Below, in pieces: positions 10,795-22,246 of a stretch of 64,000 nt of DNA. The number at the start of each line of letters is the position of its first letter. The stretch's first letter is position 1. Source of the stretch: Cherax quadricarinatus (Eukaryota > Arthropoda > Malacostraca > Decapoda > Parastacidae); NCBI RefSeq assembly GCF_038502225.1, contig NC_091301.1:15787617-15851616 (forward strand), written 5' to 3'. The translations under genes and the position numbers were made by a program. The notes below the pieces were generated by a model. It worked only from the letters and a program-made list of their open reading frames with translations. It searched no databases and was not told where the DNA came from.

Positions 10795-11170
10795 GTATTG
10801 GTCCAGTGTGGTACGGTGGTTAGAGCACTGCGTACCTTGTCCCAAGGTTGGCAGGTTCGAGTCTCTCTTGACCAGAGATTAGTGTTTGTGAATATTTCGC
10901 CTGTTCTGCGAATTCTAAACATTGTAAAAATCTCTCGTCGGTCGATGCATGCAGTGGACGAGATGAAATAGCTGATGCCACCTGCCTAAATGCTGGCTAC
11001 CTTGGATCAAAATGTCTAACGTTGGCTGGACGCCAAGGTTTTAGTCCAGTGTGGTACGGTGGTTAGAGCACTGCATACCTTGTCCCAAGGTTCATAGGTT
11101 TGCGTCTCCTTTGACCAGAGATTGGTATTTGTGAATATTTCGCCTGTTCTGCGAATACTAAACATACATA
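10795..11170 (+). mobile_element. Two tandem tRNA-derived SINE-like units
   Basis: Two similar units begin near 10802 and 11042 with GTGTGGTACGGTGGTTAGAG and contain a B-box-like GGTTCGAGTC (10854) or GGTTTGCGTC. The A-box-like TGGTTAGAGCA precedes it by about 40 bases. They cannot fold as a functional tRNA and continue into a shared tail GAATATTTCGCCTGTTCTGC. Confidence 0.7.
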
Positions 11171-11364
11171 CATATATGTCATTCAAAATACAGTGGTAAC
11201 TATTGACAAAATAAAATAATGTCCAGTATTACATAGGTTCACCGGAAGTGTAATTCATGCACTAAACAAAAGTACCATTTATAGAAGGAGGGGAAAGGAA
11301 GAGGAAAGAGGGGAAGAATAAATGAAGAAAAGGTTCTGTCATTTAGGGTTTGGAATAAGATAAG

Positions 11365-11640
11365 ATTGTTTTCGAATTTTTAACCCTGTAGGGTTAGCCA
11401 TTCAGGATAACCCAAGAAAGGCAGTGCATCCTTGAGGGACTGTCTGTCTTATTTCCACTGGGGTCCTCAATCTTGTCCCCCAGGATGTGACCCATACCAT
11501 CACCTACTTGCTAGGTGAACAGGACAACATGTGTAAGGAAACGTGTCGAATGTTTCCAACCTCTGCTGGGAATCAAGCCCAGACCTTCAGCGTGTGAAGG
11601 GAGAGTTTTGCCAGTTGGGCCATGGGGCCCCGTAAAATAA
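11365..11640 (-). mobile_element. tRNA-derived SINE (reverse orientation)
   Basis: Reading the minus strand gives GGGGCCCCATGGCCCAACTG, then a degenerate B box, GTGTAAGGAAAC-like and a TTATCTTA-type tail near 11355. It is the same family as 14828-15124. Confidence 0.7.
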
Positions 11641-11794
11641 TAAAACAGGGATCCAATTGTTCTTAAGAATGAATACTAAATAATTTGACATATAAATGTA
11701 CATATTCATATTTTGTCATTCTGATGACAATTACGTGTATTATGGTATGTCCTGCTGATACTGGAATACTAGGCCTTAAACCTTTAAATTGGTG

Positions 11795-11990
11795 CCCAGT
11801 GGCCCGGTGACAAAAGCTCTCGCTTCACATGGTGAGGGTCCAGGTTCGATTCCTGGCAAAGGGGTGGAAACATTGGATGTGTTTCCTTACACTGGTTGTC
11901 TATGCTCACCCATCAGTAAAATGGGTTCCTAGGCATTAGTTGACTGGTGTGGGTCGCATCCTGGGACAAAACTGACCTAATTTTCCCGAA
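11795..11990 (+). mobile_element. tRNA-derived SINE
   Basis: GTGGCCCGGTGACAAAAGCT begins the tRNA-like head and GGTTCGATTCCTGGC is a good B box. It is followed by the family body (GTTTCCTTACACTGGTTGTC, GGGTCGCATCCTGGGACAA). It is not a tRNA gene, since the acceptor stem is not closed. Confidence 0.75.
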
Positions 11991-12878
11991 ATGCTCAGGA
12001 TAACAAGAGGCTTTCTATATAGTAGTATGTCACTGATGTCAGCTAGGCCTGTATATCTTGTACATGTACTGGTAGTAAATAGATATATTATAATGTATAA
12101 TACAGTACTGTACCGACATGTAAGCAATTGGGTATGATGTGCATATATGTATGCATAATTAATAAAGGTTGAAATGAAGTACTACATAATAAAATTTATA
12201 TCATTAAAGTTTTATAAACTCAACCAACAGGCTCAGAGGTCAAATCCTGTGCAAGACATGAGGGCCGAGTCTTCTAACACCTGATGTACATTACCTAGCA
12301 CTAGATACCCAGGAGTTAGTAGACTGCCATAGCTGTCATTCTAGGCAAAGAGCTAAAGATTCTAATGGAAGCTACACTGCTTGGCTATCTTAGGGCATCT
12401 TGGGTTACTAACCCTCCAGTTATTACTAATCCGAAAAAAAAACCTAGATTGTATTGTTTCTCTATAAATTGATGTAGGATAACTTAAGGTTCAGATCACT
12501 TTTTAATTTGCTGTGTCATTTCAATGTCTTCCCTGGCGGCAGCAACATAATATTTTGGAGTTATTATGCACTGTCATGGTTGACATCTTCCAATATGTGC
12601 TCAAATGACAGTGACTTTGAATTAGCCATCATAAGATCACCGGGTAAGGTTCTGCCGAGGCTTCATTCATATTTTTCGTCTTCTTTTCCTTTTCTTCTCT
12701 TCTTTTACTTCTTCTACTTTATCTTCAGGATACGTGCAGATGCATAATTTCAAATTTTTATAATGATTTTATATAGTAAATTACACAGAATTGAACCTAG
12801 GATATATTCTAATATATTTTGAGCTTCTTTCTACACAATCTTCCTCTCACAGACAAAACTTAAAGGAAATCTACTCAC

Positions 12879-12903
12879 AGACTTTCAGCTTCGTGTGCGC
12901 CAT
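12879..12903 (-). CDS. GLT8D-like exon 1 (start codon, 25 nt coding)
   Basis: The exon encodes MAHTKLKV plus one base. The ATG has A at -3 and G at +4, and a strong GTGAGTAG donor follows. The single leftover T joins the GT that opens the next exon to make Cys9, directly before a hydrophobic stretch, as expected for a type II anchor. The start was chosen on phase, donor quality and the anchor. No transcript evidence is available, so this exon is a prediction separated from exon 2 by a 5.7-kb intron. Confidence 0.6.
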
Positions 12904-13050
12904 AGTTTGTAGCGTTAATTATTAATAATTACTGGTAGCAGTAACACTTGATGGCACTGAGGCGGCCACATGTAACTCGTTCGAGTGTGCGGCTGACCCT
13001 GACCTCGCCTTCCTCTTGACCATCTACTATAAGCCTTGGCTACCATATAG
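12904..13050 (-). promoter_or_regulatory. Probable 5' UTR/promoter region of the GLT8D-like gene
   Basis: Upstream of the predicted start codon, the sequence is locally richer in G+C and CpG than the flanking AT-rich DNA, notably around 12960-13020. No TATA box or initiator is assigned with confidence. The call rests only on its position ahead of exon 1. Confidence 0.3.
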
Positions 13051-13104
13051 AGAAAAAGTCAGTTTACAATCTGAATACAATCCTTTCTCTAATCGATGAG
13101 TTGG

Positions 13105-13245
13105 CTCGTAGCTTGGTTAGTAGCGTCCTCAGCTCACACGCTGAAGTCCGGGATCAATCCCAGGCACGGGTGACATGTTTCCTTACATTTGCTGTCTCTG
13201 TTCACCTAGCACTAAGTAGGCACCTGGGTGTTAGTCATCTTACAC
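13105..13245 (+). mobile_element. tRNA-derived SINE, truncated
   Basis: TAGCTTGGTTAGTAGCG is followed by a B-box-like GGGATCAATCCCAG, then TGTTTCCTTACATTTGCTG and the CACCTGGGTGTTAG body. It is the same general family as 11795-11990. Confidence 0.6.
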
Positions 13246-13371
13246 TTGCTGCCCATGTTTACCTAGCAGTAAGAAGGTACCTGGATGTTAGGCAAGACAC
13301 ATATGCAACAGTTAGGTATCTATTTTGTAACGTTTCGCCTACACAGTAGGCTTCTTCAGTCGAGTACAGAA

Positions 13372-13619
13372 AAATTAGACACATGTGCAACTCTTGGGTA
13401 TCTTTATTGAGGAAACGTTTCGCCACACAGTGGCTTCATCAGTCCATACGTAGGAGAAACTTGAAGAACAGGAGGAGAATGAGGTAATCAGTCCCTCAAC
13501 CTTGAGTCGATGTGTTCAGTCCATCAATCTTGAGTGATGAACTGACGACTGATGAAGCCACTGTGTGGCGAAACGTTTCCTCAATAAAGATACCCAAGAG
13601 TTGCACATGTGTCTAATTT
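13372..13619. repeat. Perfect 73-bp inverted repeat (foldback-like element)
   Basis: Arms 13372-13444 and 13547-13619 are exact reverse complements over 73 bases, with a 102-bp spacer. The arm includes GGAAACGTTTCGCCACACAG and GGCTTCATCAGTC. Related but single arms occur at 13330-13368, 28060-28115 and 28490-28540. The symmetry suggests a foldback or MITE-like DNA element. No target duplication was identified. Confidence 0.85.
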
Positions 13620-13776
13620 ATCAACATGTCGGTTCTCTGAACCATTCATCTACAGATCTGTAATAATTGTACATATTATGTACTTGTAGAAATAAAAATT
13701 ATTAATATATTAAGGACACGTGTTAACAATGTTATTACCGCTAGGAAAAGCTACTTCCCTTTGCCATGCAAAATTT

Positions 13777-14205
<429 letters not shown>

Positions 14206-14669
14206 AAGCTTTTATTGGTAATGGTTAAGGGCTAAAATTAGTGTAAGAGCAATTGGTCGAAGCCAACGCCATTGAAAATCGAACAGTTATTTGATGTAAA
14301 CAACAGTCAGTGACGGTGTGTCGAGGGTCAGTCTTTTTATTTTTTAGGTTCGTAAAGGACACTGACAGCTTACACGGAATCGAGCCCAGCCTCCCGATGT
14401 GCGGAGAAGAGATATTGCCCAAAGCTGGGCCATGAAAGAAAAGGGAACACAAATCCCTTTGTAAATGAAAACAGAAGCTAGAAGTTCCCAAATAGTACAG
14501 GTGGACCATTTCTTGCAAAGCTCCAGTAAAGCGGAATTCCCACACCCTCACCCAAGTTTAATAACCGGCTTCCCATCAAAACCGTTAAAGAATTATCCAC
14601 AAAGTGGAAAAATGGAGCTGGTTAAAATTAAGCCGATGACAGGTACCAATAACTTATTACAGTTGTGAC

Positions 14670-15355
14670 CGGGTGTGGAAGTGTGAATTGCTCATTACAC
14701 TATAATTTGTTCATGATTGTAGCCATGTATAAACGTAAGTAACCATTCTTACAGAATTCATTACCTTTGTAACTTGTGAACTCATTACCTTTGTACCTAG
14801 TTCAGCTATCAAAACTTTGGGGGTAAGATAAGATAAGATAAGATTTCGTTCGGATTTTTAACCCCGGAGGATTAGCCACCCAGGATAACCCAAGAAAGTC
14901 AGTGCGTCATCGAGGACTGTCTAACTTATTTCCATTGGGGTCCTTAATCTTGTCCCCCAGGATGCGACCCACACCAGTCGACTAACACCCAGGTACCTAT
15001 TTGCTGCTAGGTGAACAGGACAACAGGTGTAAGGAAACGTGTCGAATGTTTCCACCCGCCGGGAATCGAACCCGGGCCCTCCGTGTGTGAAGCGGGAGCT
15101 TTAGCCACCAGGCCACCGGGCCCATTACGTACCTATGTAATCTGTAAATACCTTTGTAACTTGTCATGATTGTGACCAGACCTACCTGGAGTTCATTACC
15201 TTTGTAAATTGTGAGTTCATTACCTCTGTAACTTGCTCAGCTATCAAAACTTGGAGTCCAGTCCCTGGACCAATTATGTACCTCTGTAATCTTTTGACTA
15301 CCGCCCACAGGATGGGTATGGGGTGCATAATAAACATATTAAACTAACTAACTGA
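14670..15355 (+). repeat. LINE 3' UTR-like repeat, interrupted by a SINE
   Basis: The body (CTCATTACCTTTGTAACTTG units, CAGTCCCTGGACCAATTATG) and the tail AATAAACATATTAAACTAAC match 29430-29826. A SINE splits it at 14828-15124. It is probably the non-coding 3' end of a non-LTR retrotransposon. Confidence 0.65.
14828..15124 (-). mobile_element. tRNA-derived SINE with (TAAGA)n tail
   Basis: The minus strand reads GGGCCCGGTGGCCTGGTGGC, a B box GGGTTCGATTCCCGG, GTTTCCTTACACCTGTTGTC, and ends in a (TTATC)n tail seen as TAAGATAAGATAAGATAAGA on the plus strand. It lies inside the LINE 3' UTR repeat. This is the best-preserved copy of the family here. Confidence 0.85.
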
Positions 15356-15624
15356 CAGGTACCCCTCCTGTAACTTGCCCAGAGGGGAAAGTAAGATGAA
15401 GACGAACGTTCAAGAGGGGACGGAGTCACGAGGAAAATTTGTTAAAGCTGCTCAGGCGAGAGCTAGACGTCCACACTCGTATATTTGGGCCTAGCTTCAT
15501 GCACAAGCATGCTACAGTCAGGTGTCAGCTTATTTAGAGTAAGAGAGTCAATTACAATTAAATCGTGTACGGCCGTAGTTTGCTCAAGTATGACAAACAG
15601 CTCAGTCTGTAAGGTGGAAGCCCA

Positions 15625-15625
15625 G

Positions 15626-15721
<96 letters not shown>

Positions 15722-15722
15722 T
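15625..15722. repeat. (ATT)n microsatellite
   Basis: About 32 ATT units. The poly-Leu reading frame across it is an artefact. Confidence 0.98.
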
Positions 15723-16201
15723 AAAGTACCATCAGACTGGATTATGATAGCAACACTCTGCCCTCCCACTGTCAAAGGATGAAGATTAAGATTTTATTTC
15801 TTTGCATTGTTACAATGTGTATTTAAAATTTCGAGTTGTTAAGTACAAAGAAAGCCATTATTATGCCGGGGCATTTCAGGCAGGTAAAGGTAAATTAAGG
15901 AAGCCATCAGCGTATATAGTGTGTGTGATAGTATTCTTTGTCCGAAGGATTGTGTGGAAAATTGCATTTACTTGGATGTATAATTATATACATAACAGTA
16001 AATGAACAATGATAACTATTATTTATGAGTTAGACAAGTAGGAATTTGGGACACTTAGGTCGCAAAAATGTCCCCCTTCGATACATAACACTGTAATATC
16101 CACAAGTTGCTCTGGACCTATTAATTAAATGAAATATACATACACCAGGAATACTGGTAAATATATAAATTTGTGGACTGTATATTAAAAATAATAAATG
16201 G

Positions 16202-16280
<79 letters not shown>

Positions 16281-16737
16281 ATTACATAACAGAAGGAAAA
16301 TATATCTTAATATCACTCACCAATTTGACAGGAGATTAATGTGTATCATACTCAGAAAACCTCACTCTAACTAAATCTATGAAAATAACGCTGGCCAGAA
16401 TTACACACAAATCTAGAGAGCTTATCTGAGGTTCCTGGAGCTGTCTTGTCCAGTCGTCTGAAATCTCAAGTTATGCAGGAATGCACATCCATCAATTTCA
16501 CCTCCTATTTGAGAGGTGTCAACACAATTTTAACCTCTAGAGCACGAAAAATTCTTCCCATTACACCAACGTTTGTACAAAATTCAAAACCAAGATGGTG
16601 AGTCCTGTCTGCGCAGGCGCAGGTCCAGTTTCCCGTTTTCCATAATATAATTCTTTTAAATACAGTATGGCCATCTATTTACATATAACTACTGTATTTC
16701 TGGAAAATATATACAGTATTTTCCACAGATTGTGTAT
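15723..16737. other. Intergenic sequence with one TA tract
   Basis: Apart from a (TA)n run at 16203-16276, I see nothing I can name in this stretch. Short frames have no recognisable similarity. Confidence 0.5.
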
Positions 16738-18842
16738 TACCTGGAGTTTACCTGGAGAGAGTTCTGGGGGTCAATGCCCCCGTGGCCCAGTCTGTGACCA
16801 GGCCTCCTGGTGAATCAGAGCCTGATCAACCAGGCTGTTACTGCTGGCTGCACGCAAACCAACGTACGAGCCACAGCCCGGCTGGTCAGGAACCGACTTT
16901 AGGTGCTTGTCCAGTGTCAGCTTGAAGACTGCCAGGGGTCTGTTGGTAATCCCCCTTATGTATGCTGGGAGGCAGTTGAACAGTCTCGGGGACCCTGACA
17001 CTTATTGTATGGTCTCTTAACGTGCTAGTGACACCCCTGCTTTTCATTGGGGGGATGTTGCATCATCTGCCAAGTCTTTTGCTTTCGTAGTGAGTGATTT
17101 TTGTGTGCAAGTTCGGTACTAGTCCCTCTAGGATTTTCCAGGTGTATATAATCATGTATCTCTCCCGCCTGCGTTCCAGGGAATACAGGTTCAGGAACCT
17201 CAAGCACTCCCAGTAATTGAGGTGTTTTATCTCCGTTATGCGCGCTGTGAAGGTTCTCTGTACATTTTCTAGGTCAGCAATTTCACCTGCCTTGAAAGGT
17301 GCTGTTAGTGTGCAGCAATATTCCAGCCTAGATAGAACAAGTGACCTGAAGAGTGTCATCATGGGCTTGGCATCCCTAGTTTTGAAGGTTCTCATTATCC
17401 ATCCTGTCATTTTTCTAGCAGATGCGATTGATACAATGTTATGGTCTTTGATGGTGAAAAGCTCTGTTCCACAAGGCACAGTACTAGCTCCCATCTTGTT
17501 CCTCATCCTCATATCCGACATAGACAAGGATGTCAGCCACAGCACCGTGTCTTCCTTTGCAGATGACACCCGAATCTGCATGACAGTGTCTTCCATTGCA
17601 GACACTGCAAGGCTCCAGGCGGACATCATCCAAATCTTTCAGTGGGCTGCAGAAAACAATATGAAGTTCAACGATGAGAAATTTCAATTACTCAGATATG
17701 GTAAACATGAGGAAATTAAATCTTCATCAGAGTACAAAACAAATTCTGGCCACAAAATAGAGCGAAACACCAACGTCAAAGACCTGGGAGTGATTATGTC
17801 GGAGGATCTCACCTTCAAGGACCATAACATTGTATCAATCGCATCTGCTAGAAAAATGACAGGATGGATAATGAGAACCTTCAAAACTAGGGAGGCCAAG
17901 CCCATGATGACACTCTTCAGGTCACTTGTTCTATCTAGGCTGGAATATTGCTGCACTCTAACAGCACCTTTCAAGGCAGGTGAAATTGCCGACCTAGAAA
18001 ATGTACAGAGAACTTTCACGGCGCGCATAACGGAGATAAAACACCTCAATTACTGGGAGCGCTTGAGGTTTCTAAACCTGTATTCCCTGGAACGCAGGAG
18101 GGAGAGATACATGATTATATACACCTGGAAAATCCTAGAGGGACTAGTACCGAACTTGCACACGAAAATCACTCACTACGAAAGCAAAAGACTTGGCAGA
18201 CGATGCACCATCCCCCCAATGAAAAGCAGGGGTGTCACTAGCACGTTAAGAGACCATACAATGGGTGTCAGGGGCCCGAGACTGTTCAACTGCCTCCCAG
18301 CACACATAAGGGGGATTACCAACAGACCCCTGGCAGTCTTCAAGCTGGCACTGGACAAGCACCTAAAGTCAGTTCCTGATCAGCCGGGCTGTGGCTCGTA
18401 CGTTGGTTTGCGTGCAGCCAGCAGCAACAGCCTGGTAGATCAGGCGCTGATCCACCAGGAGGCCTGGTCACAGACCGGGCCGCGGGGGCGTTGACCCCCG
18501 AAACTCTCTCCAGGTAAACTCCAGGTAAACATGATTACTCCCAGGTCTTTGACGTTGGTGTTTCGCTCTATTTTGTGGCCAGAAATTGTTTTGTACTCTG
18601 ATGAAGATTTAATTTCCTCGTGTTTACCATATCTGAGTAATTGAAATTTCTCATCATTGAACTTCATATAGTTTTCTGCAGCCCACTGAAAGATTTGGTT
18701 GATGTCTGCTTGGAGCCTTGCAGTGTCTGCAATGGAAGACACTGTCATGCAGATTCGGGTGTCATCTGCAAAGGAAGACACGGTGCTGTGGCTGACATCC
18801 TTGTCTATGTCAGATATGAGGATGAGGAACAAGATGGGAGCG
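16738..18842 (-). mobile_element. LINE-A copy 1, 5'-truncated, split by an opposite LINE-A copy
   Basis: Two minus-strand pieces, 18842-18532 and 17455-16738, are collinear parts of one element. They run from LILISDIDKDVSHSTVSSFA through DLGVIM, then KDHNIVSIASARKMTGWIMR to the 3' end (TTTACCTGGAGTTTACCTGG on the plus strand). Between them sits a plus-oriented copy. The reading frame is broken. Its 5' limit is exactly the 3' end of the next copy. Confidence 0.85.
17456..18531 (+). mobile_element. LINE-A copy 2, inserted antiparallel into copy 1
   Basis: It starts with SSVPQGTVLAPILFLILI, the reverse transcriptase motif, and runs through SSFADDTRICMTVSS to the 3' end CTCCAGGTAAACTCCAGGTA. About 15 bp of the target (GTGAGATCCTCCGAC) are missing at the junction instead of being duplicated. 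It is truncated at the 5' end. A 425-codon frame at 17217-18494 joins its coding strand to antisense sequence of copy 1 and is not a real protein. Confidence 0.85.
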
Positions 18843-19199
18843 AGTTTACCTGGAGTTTACCTGGAGAGAGTTCCAGGGGTCAACGCCCCCGCGGCCCGGT
18901 CTGTGACCAGGCCTCCTGGTGGATCAGAGCCTGATCAACCAGGTTGTTGCTGTTGGCTGCACGCAAACCAACGTACGAGCCACAGCCCGGCTGATCCGGA
19001 ACTGACTTTAGGTGCTTGTCCAGTGCCAGCTTGAAGACTGCCAGGGGTCTGTTGGTAATCCCCCTTATGTGTGCTGGGAGGCAGTTGAACAGTCTCGGGC
19101 CCCTGACACTTATTGTATGGTCTCTTAACGTGCTAGTGACACCCCTGCTTTTCATTGGGGGGATGGTGCATCGTCTGCCAAGTCTTTTGCTTTCGTAGT
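18843..19199 (-). mobile_element. LINE-A copy 3, 357-bp 3' end
   Basis: This is the 3'-most part of LINE-A only (ESKRLGR-like start at the truncation, through GPRLFNCLPAHIRGITNRPL, to the 3' terminus). Its 3' end touches the truncated 5' end of copy 1, and its 5' end touches the 3' end of copy 4, with no extra bases. Confidence 0.88.
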
Positions 19200-19233
19200 T
19201 TACCTGGAGTTTACCTGGAGAGAGTTTCGGGGG

Positions 19234-21366
19234 TCAACGCCCCCGCGGCCCGGTCTGTGACCAGGCCTCCTGGTGGATCAGCGCCTGATCAACCAGGCTG
19301 TTGCTGCTGGCTGCACGCAAACCAACGTACGAGCCACAGCCCGGCTGATCAGGAACTGACTTTAGGTGCTTGTCCAGTGCCAGCTTGAAGACTGCCAGGG
19401 GTCTGTTGGTAATCCCCCTTATGTGTGCTGGGAGGCAGTTGAACAGTCTCGGGCCCCTGACACTTATTGTATGGTCTCTTAACGTGCTAGTGACACCCCT
19501 GCTTTTCATTGGGGGGATGGTGCATCGTCTGCCAAGTCTTTTGCTTTCGTAGTGAGTGATTTTCGTGTGCAAGTTAGGTACTAGTCCCTCTAGGATTTTC
19601 CAGGTGTATATAATCATGTATCTCTCCCTCCTGCGTTCCAGGGAATACAGGTTTAGGAACCTCAAGCGCTCCCAATAATTGAGGTGTTTTATCTCCATTA
19701 TGCGCGCCGTGAAAGTTCTCTGTACATTTTCTAGGTCGGCAATTTCACCTGCCTTGAAAGGTGCTGTTAGAGTGCAGCAATATTCCAGCCTAGATAGAAC
19801 AAGTGACCTGAAGAGTGTCATCATGGGCTTGGCCTCCCTAGTTTTGAAGGTTCTCATTATCCATCCTGTCATTTTTCTAGCAGATGCGATTGATACAATG
19901 TTATGGTCCTTGAAGGTGAGATCCTCCGACATGATCACTCCCAGGTCTTTGACGTTGGTGTTTCGCTCTATTTTGTGGCCAGAATTTGTTTTGTACTCTG
20001 ATGAAGATTTAATTTCCTCATGTTTACAATATCTGAGTAATTGAAATTTCTCATCCTTGAACTTCATATTGTTTTCTGCAGCCCACTGAAAGATTTGGTT
20101 GATGTCCGCCTGGAGCTTTGCAGTGTCTGCAATGGAAGACACTGTCATGCAGATTCGGGTGTCATCTGCAAAGGAAGACACGGTGCTGTGGCTGACATCC
20201 TTGTCTATGTCGGATATGAGGATGAGGAACAAGATGGGAGCGAGTACTGTGCCTTGTGGAACAGAGCTTTTCACCGTAGCTGCCTCGGACTTTACTCTGT
20301 TGACGACTACTCTCTGTGTTCTGTTAGTGAGGAAATTATAGATCCATCGACCGATTTTTCCTGTTATTCCTTTAGCACGCATTTTGTGCGCTATTACGCC
20401 ATGGTCACACTTGTCGAAGGCTTTTGCAAAGTCTGTATATATTACATCTGCATTCTTTTTGTCTTCTAGTGCATTTAGGACCTTGTCGTAGTGATCCAAT
20501 AGTTGAGACAGACAGGAGCGACCTGTTCTAAACCCATGTTGCCCTGGGTTGTGTAACTGATGGGTTTCTAGATGGGTGGTGATCTTGCTTCTTAGGACCC
20601 TTTCAAAGATTTTTATGATATGGGATGTTAGTGCTATTGGTCTGTAGTTCTTTGCTGTTGCTTTACTGCCCCCTTTGTGGAGTGGGGCTATGTCTGTTGT
20701 TTGTAGTAACTGTGGGACGACCCCCGTGTCCATGCTCCCTCTCCATAGGATGGAAAAGGCTCGTGATAGGGGCTTCTTGCAGTTCTTGATGAACACAGAG
20801 TTCCATGAGTCTGGCCCTGGGGCAGAGTGCATGGGCATGTCATTTATCGCCTGTTCGAAGTCATTTGGAGTCAGGATAACATCGGATAGGCTTGTGTTAA
20901 TCAAATTTTGTGGCTCTCTCATAAAAAATTCATTTTGATCTTCGACTCTCAGTCTGGTTAGCGGCTTGCTAAAAACTGAGTCATATTGGGACTTGAGTAG
21001 CTCACTCATTTCCTTGCTGTCATCTGTGTAGGACCCATCTTGTTTAAGTAGGGGCCCAATACTGGACGTTGTTCTCGATTTTGATTTGGCATAGGAGAAG
21101 AAATACTTTGGGTTTCTTTCGATTTCATTTATGGCTTTTAGTTTTTCCCGCGATTCCTGACTCCTAAAGGATTCTTTTAGCTTAAGTTCGATGCTTGCTA
21201 TTTCTCTGACCAGTGTCTCCCTACGCATTTCAGATATATTGACCTCTTTTAGCCACTCTGTTATTCTTTTCCGTCGCCTGTAAAGGGAGCGCCTGTCTCT
21301 TTCTGTTTTACATCTACTCCTCCTTTTTCTTAGAGGAATAAGCCTTGTGCATACATCGAGTGCCAC
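19234..21366 (-). pseudogene. LINE-A reverse transcriptase (710 codons open)
   Basis: This is the longest uninterrupted mobile-element frame in the window. Visible motifs: DFEQAINDMPMHSAPGPDSW, IALTSHIIKIFERVL, GQHGFRTGRSCLSQLL, YTDFAKAFDKCDHGVI (motif A), SSVPQGTVLAPILFLI (motif B) and SSFADDTRI (motif C with the catalytic Asp pair). These are followed by the thumb and a Cys-poor C-terminal domain ending QTGPRGR. The true frame should continue upstream into the endonuclease, but a TGG-to-TAG change near 21424 separates them. The reverse transcriptase itself looks intact. Confidence 0.88.
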
Positions 21367-21723
21367 CGAGTTAATCTGTTCTAGGCATAAGTTGGGGTCT
21401 GTGTTGCTTAGTATATCTTCCTAGCTTATATCGGTTAAGACTTGGTTTACTTGGTCCCACTTTATGTTTTTGTTATTGAAGTTGAATTTGGTGAATGCTC
21501 CCTCGTGATTAATCTCATTATGTCAGTCTGGGGCTCCGCACATACATGTCTGAACCTCAATTATGTTGTGATCTGAGTATATTGTTTTTGATATGGTGAC
21601 ATTTCTTATCAGATCATCATTATTAGTGAAGATGAGGTCTAGTGTATTCTCCAGTCTAGTAGGCTCTATTATTTGCTGGTTTAAATTGAATTTTGTGCAG
21701 AGATTTAAAAGCTCGAGTGAGTG

Positions 21724-22246
21724 TTAGTTTTCATCAGAGCTGCCTCCTGGTGTTATTACTGCAACAATATTATTTGCTATATTCCTCCATTTTAAGTGCC
21801 TTAAGTTGAAATCCCTCAGGAGCAAGATGTTGGGTGCAGGAGCTGGAAGATTTTCCAGACAGTGGTCAATTTTTAACAGCTGTTCCTGGAATTGCTGGGA
21901 TGTTGCACCCGGAGGCTTGTAGACTACCACAATGACTAGGTTTAGGTTCTCGACCTTTACTGCTAAAACTTCCACTACATCATTTGAGGCATTAAGCAGT
22001 TCTGTGCAAACAAGTGACTCTGCAATGTACAGGCCAACCCCCCCCCCCCTTTTGCCTGTTCACTCTGTCACATCTGTATAGGTTGTAACCTGGGATCCAT
22101 ATTTCGTTGTCCAAGTGATCCTTTATGTGGGTCTCAGTGAAAGCCGCGAACATTACATTTGCCTCTGCAAGCAGTCCATGGATGAAAGGTATTTTGTTGT
22201 TTGTTGCTGGCTTTAGACCCTGTATATTTGCAAAGAAGAATGTCAT
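21724..22246 (-). pseudogene. LINE-A apurinic-like endonuclease domain, broken
   Basis: MTFFFANIQGLKPATNNKIP opens the domain and FTETHI contains the catalytic Glu. YKPPGATSQQFQEQLLKI and LLLRDFNLRHLKW follow, with a frameshift at the C/G run near 22040. Motif GDFN is changed to RDFN here, while the copy at 34.0 kb keeps GDFN. The endonuclease nicks target DNA to prime reverse transcription in this class of element. Confidence 0.82.

Larger units (their letters stand above)
930..12903 (-). other. GLT8D1/2-like glycosyltransferase gene (gene span, 3' end off the left edge)
   Basis: This is a minus-strand gene of which six coding exons lie in the window: 12879-12903, 7047-7201, 6702-6810, 4842-4983, 4348-4514 and 930-1197. 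Splice phases agree at every junction and give 288 residues plus two bases. The predicted protein has a short cytoplasmic start, one hydrophobic segment at residues about 10-24, a Ser/Thr/Asn-rich stem to about 97, and then a GT8 fold: KIVISGN near 101, YLDSDVIVQGD at 191-201 and CTFN near 264. The arrangement is that of GLT8D1/GLT8D2, type II Golgi proteins of the glycosyltransferase 8 family. Their acceptor is poorly known, so no substrate is claimed. The expected end of the family, with an HWNG-type motif, is not seen and should lie left of position 1. Introns carry most of the mobile elements between 1.2 and 12.9 kb. I am sure of the family and less sure of the first two exons. Confidence 0.85.

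Noticed and set aside
11795..11870. Possible tRNA genes (also 10802-10865, 14990-15124 minus, 63440-63530 minus)
   Set aside because: A and B boxes are present, but acceptor stems do not close and each continues into a SINE body or has a target duplication.
15485..15724. Poly-Leu protein
   Set aside because: It reads through an ATT microsatellite.
17217..18494. 425-codon open frame
   Set aside because: The first about 80 codons read antisense LINE-A copy 1 and the rest sense copy 2. It is a chance join at the insertion site.
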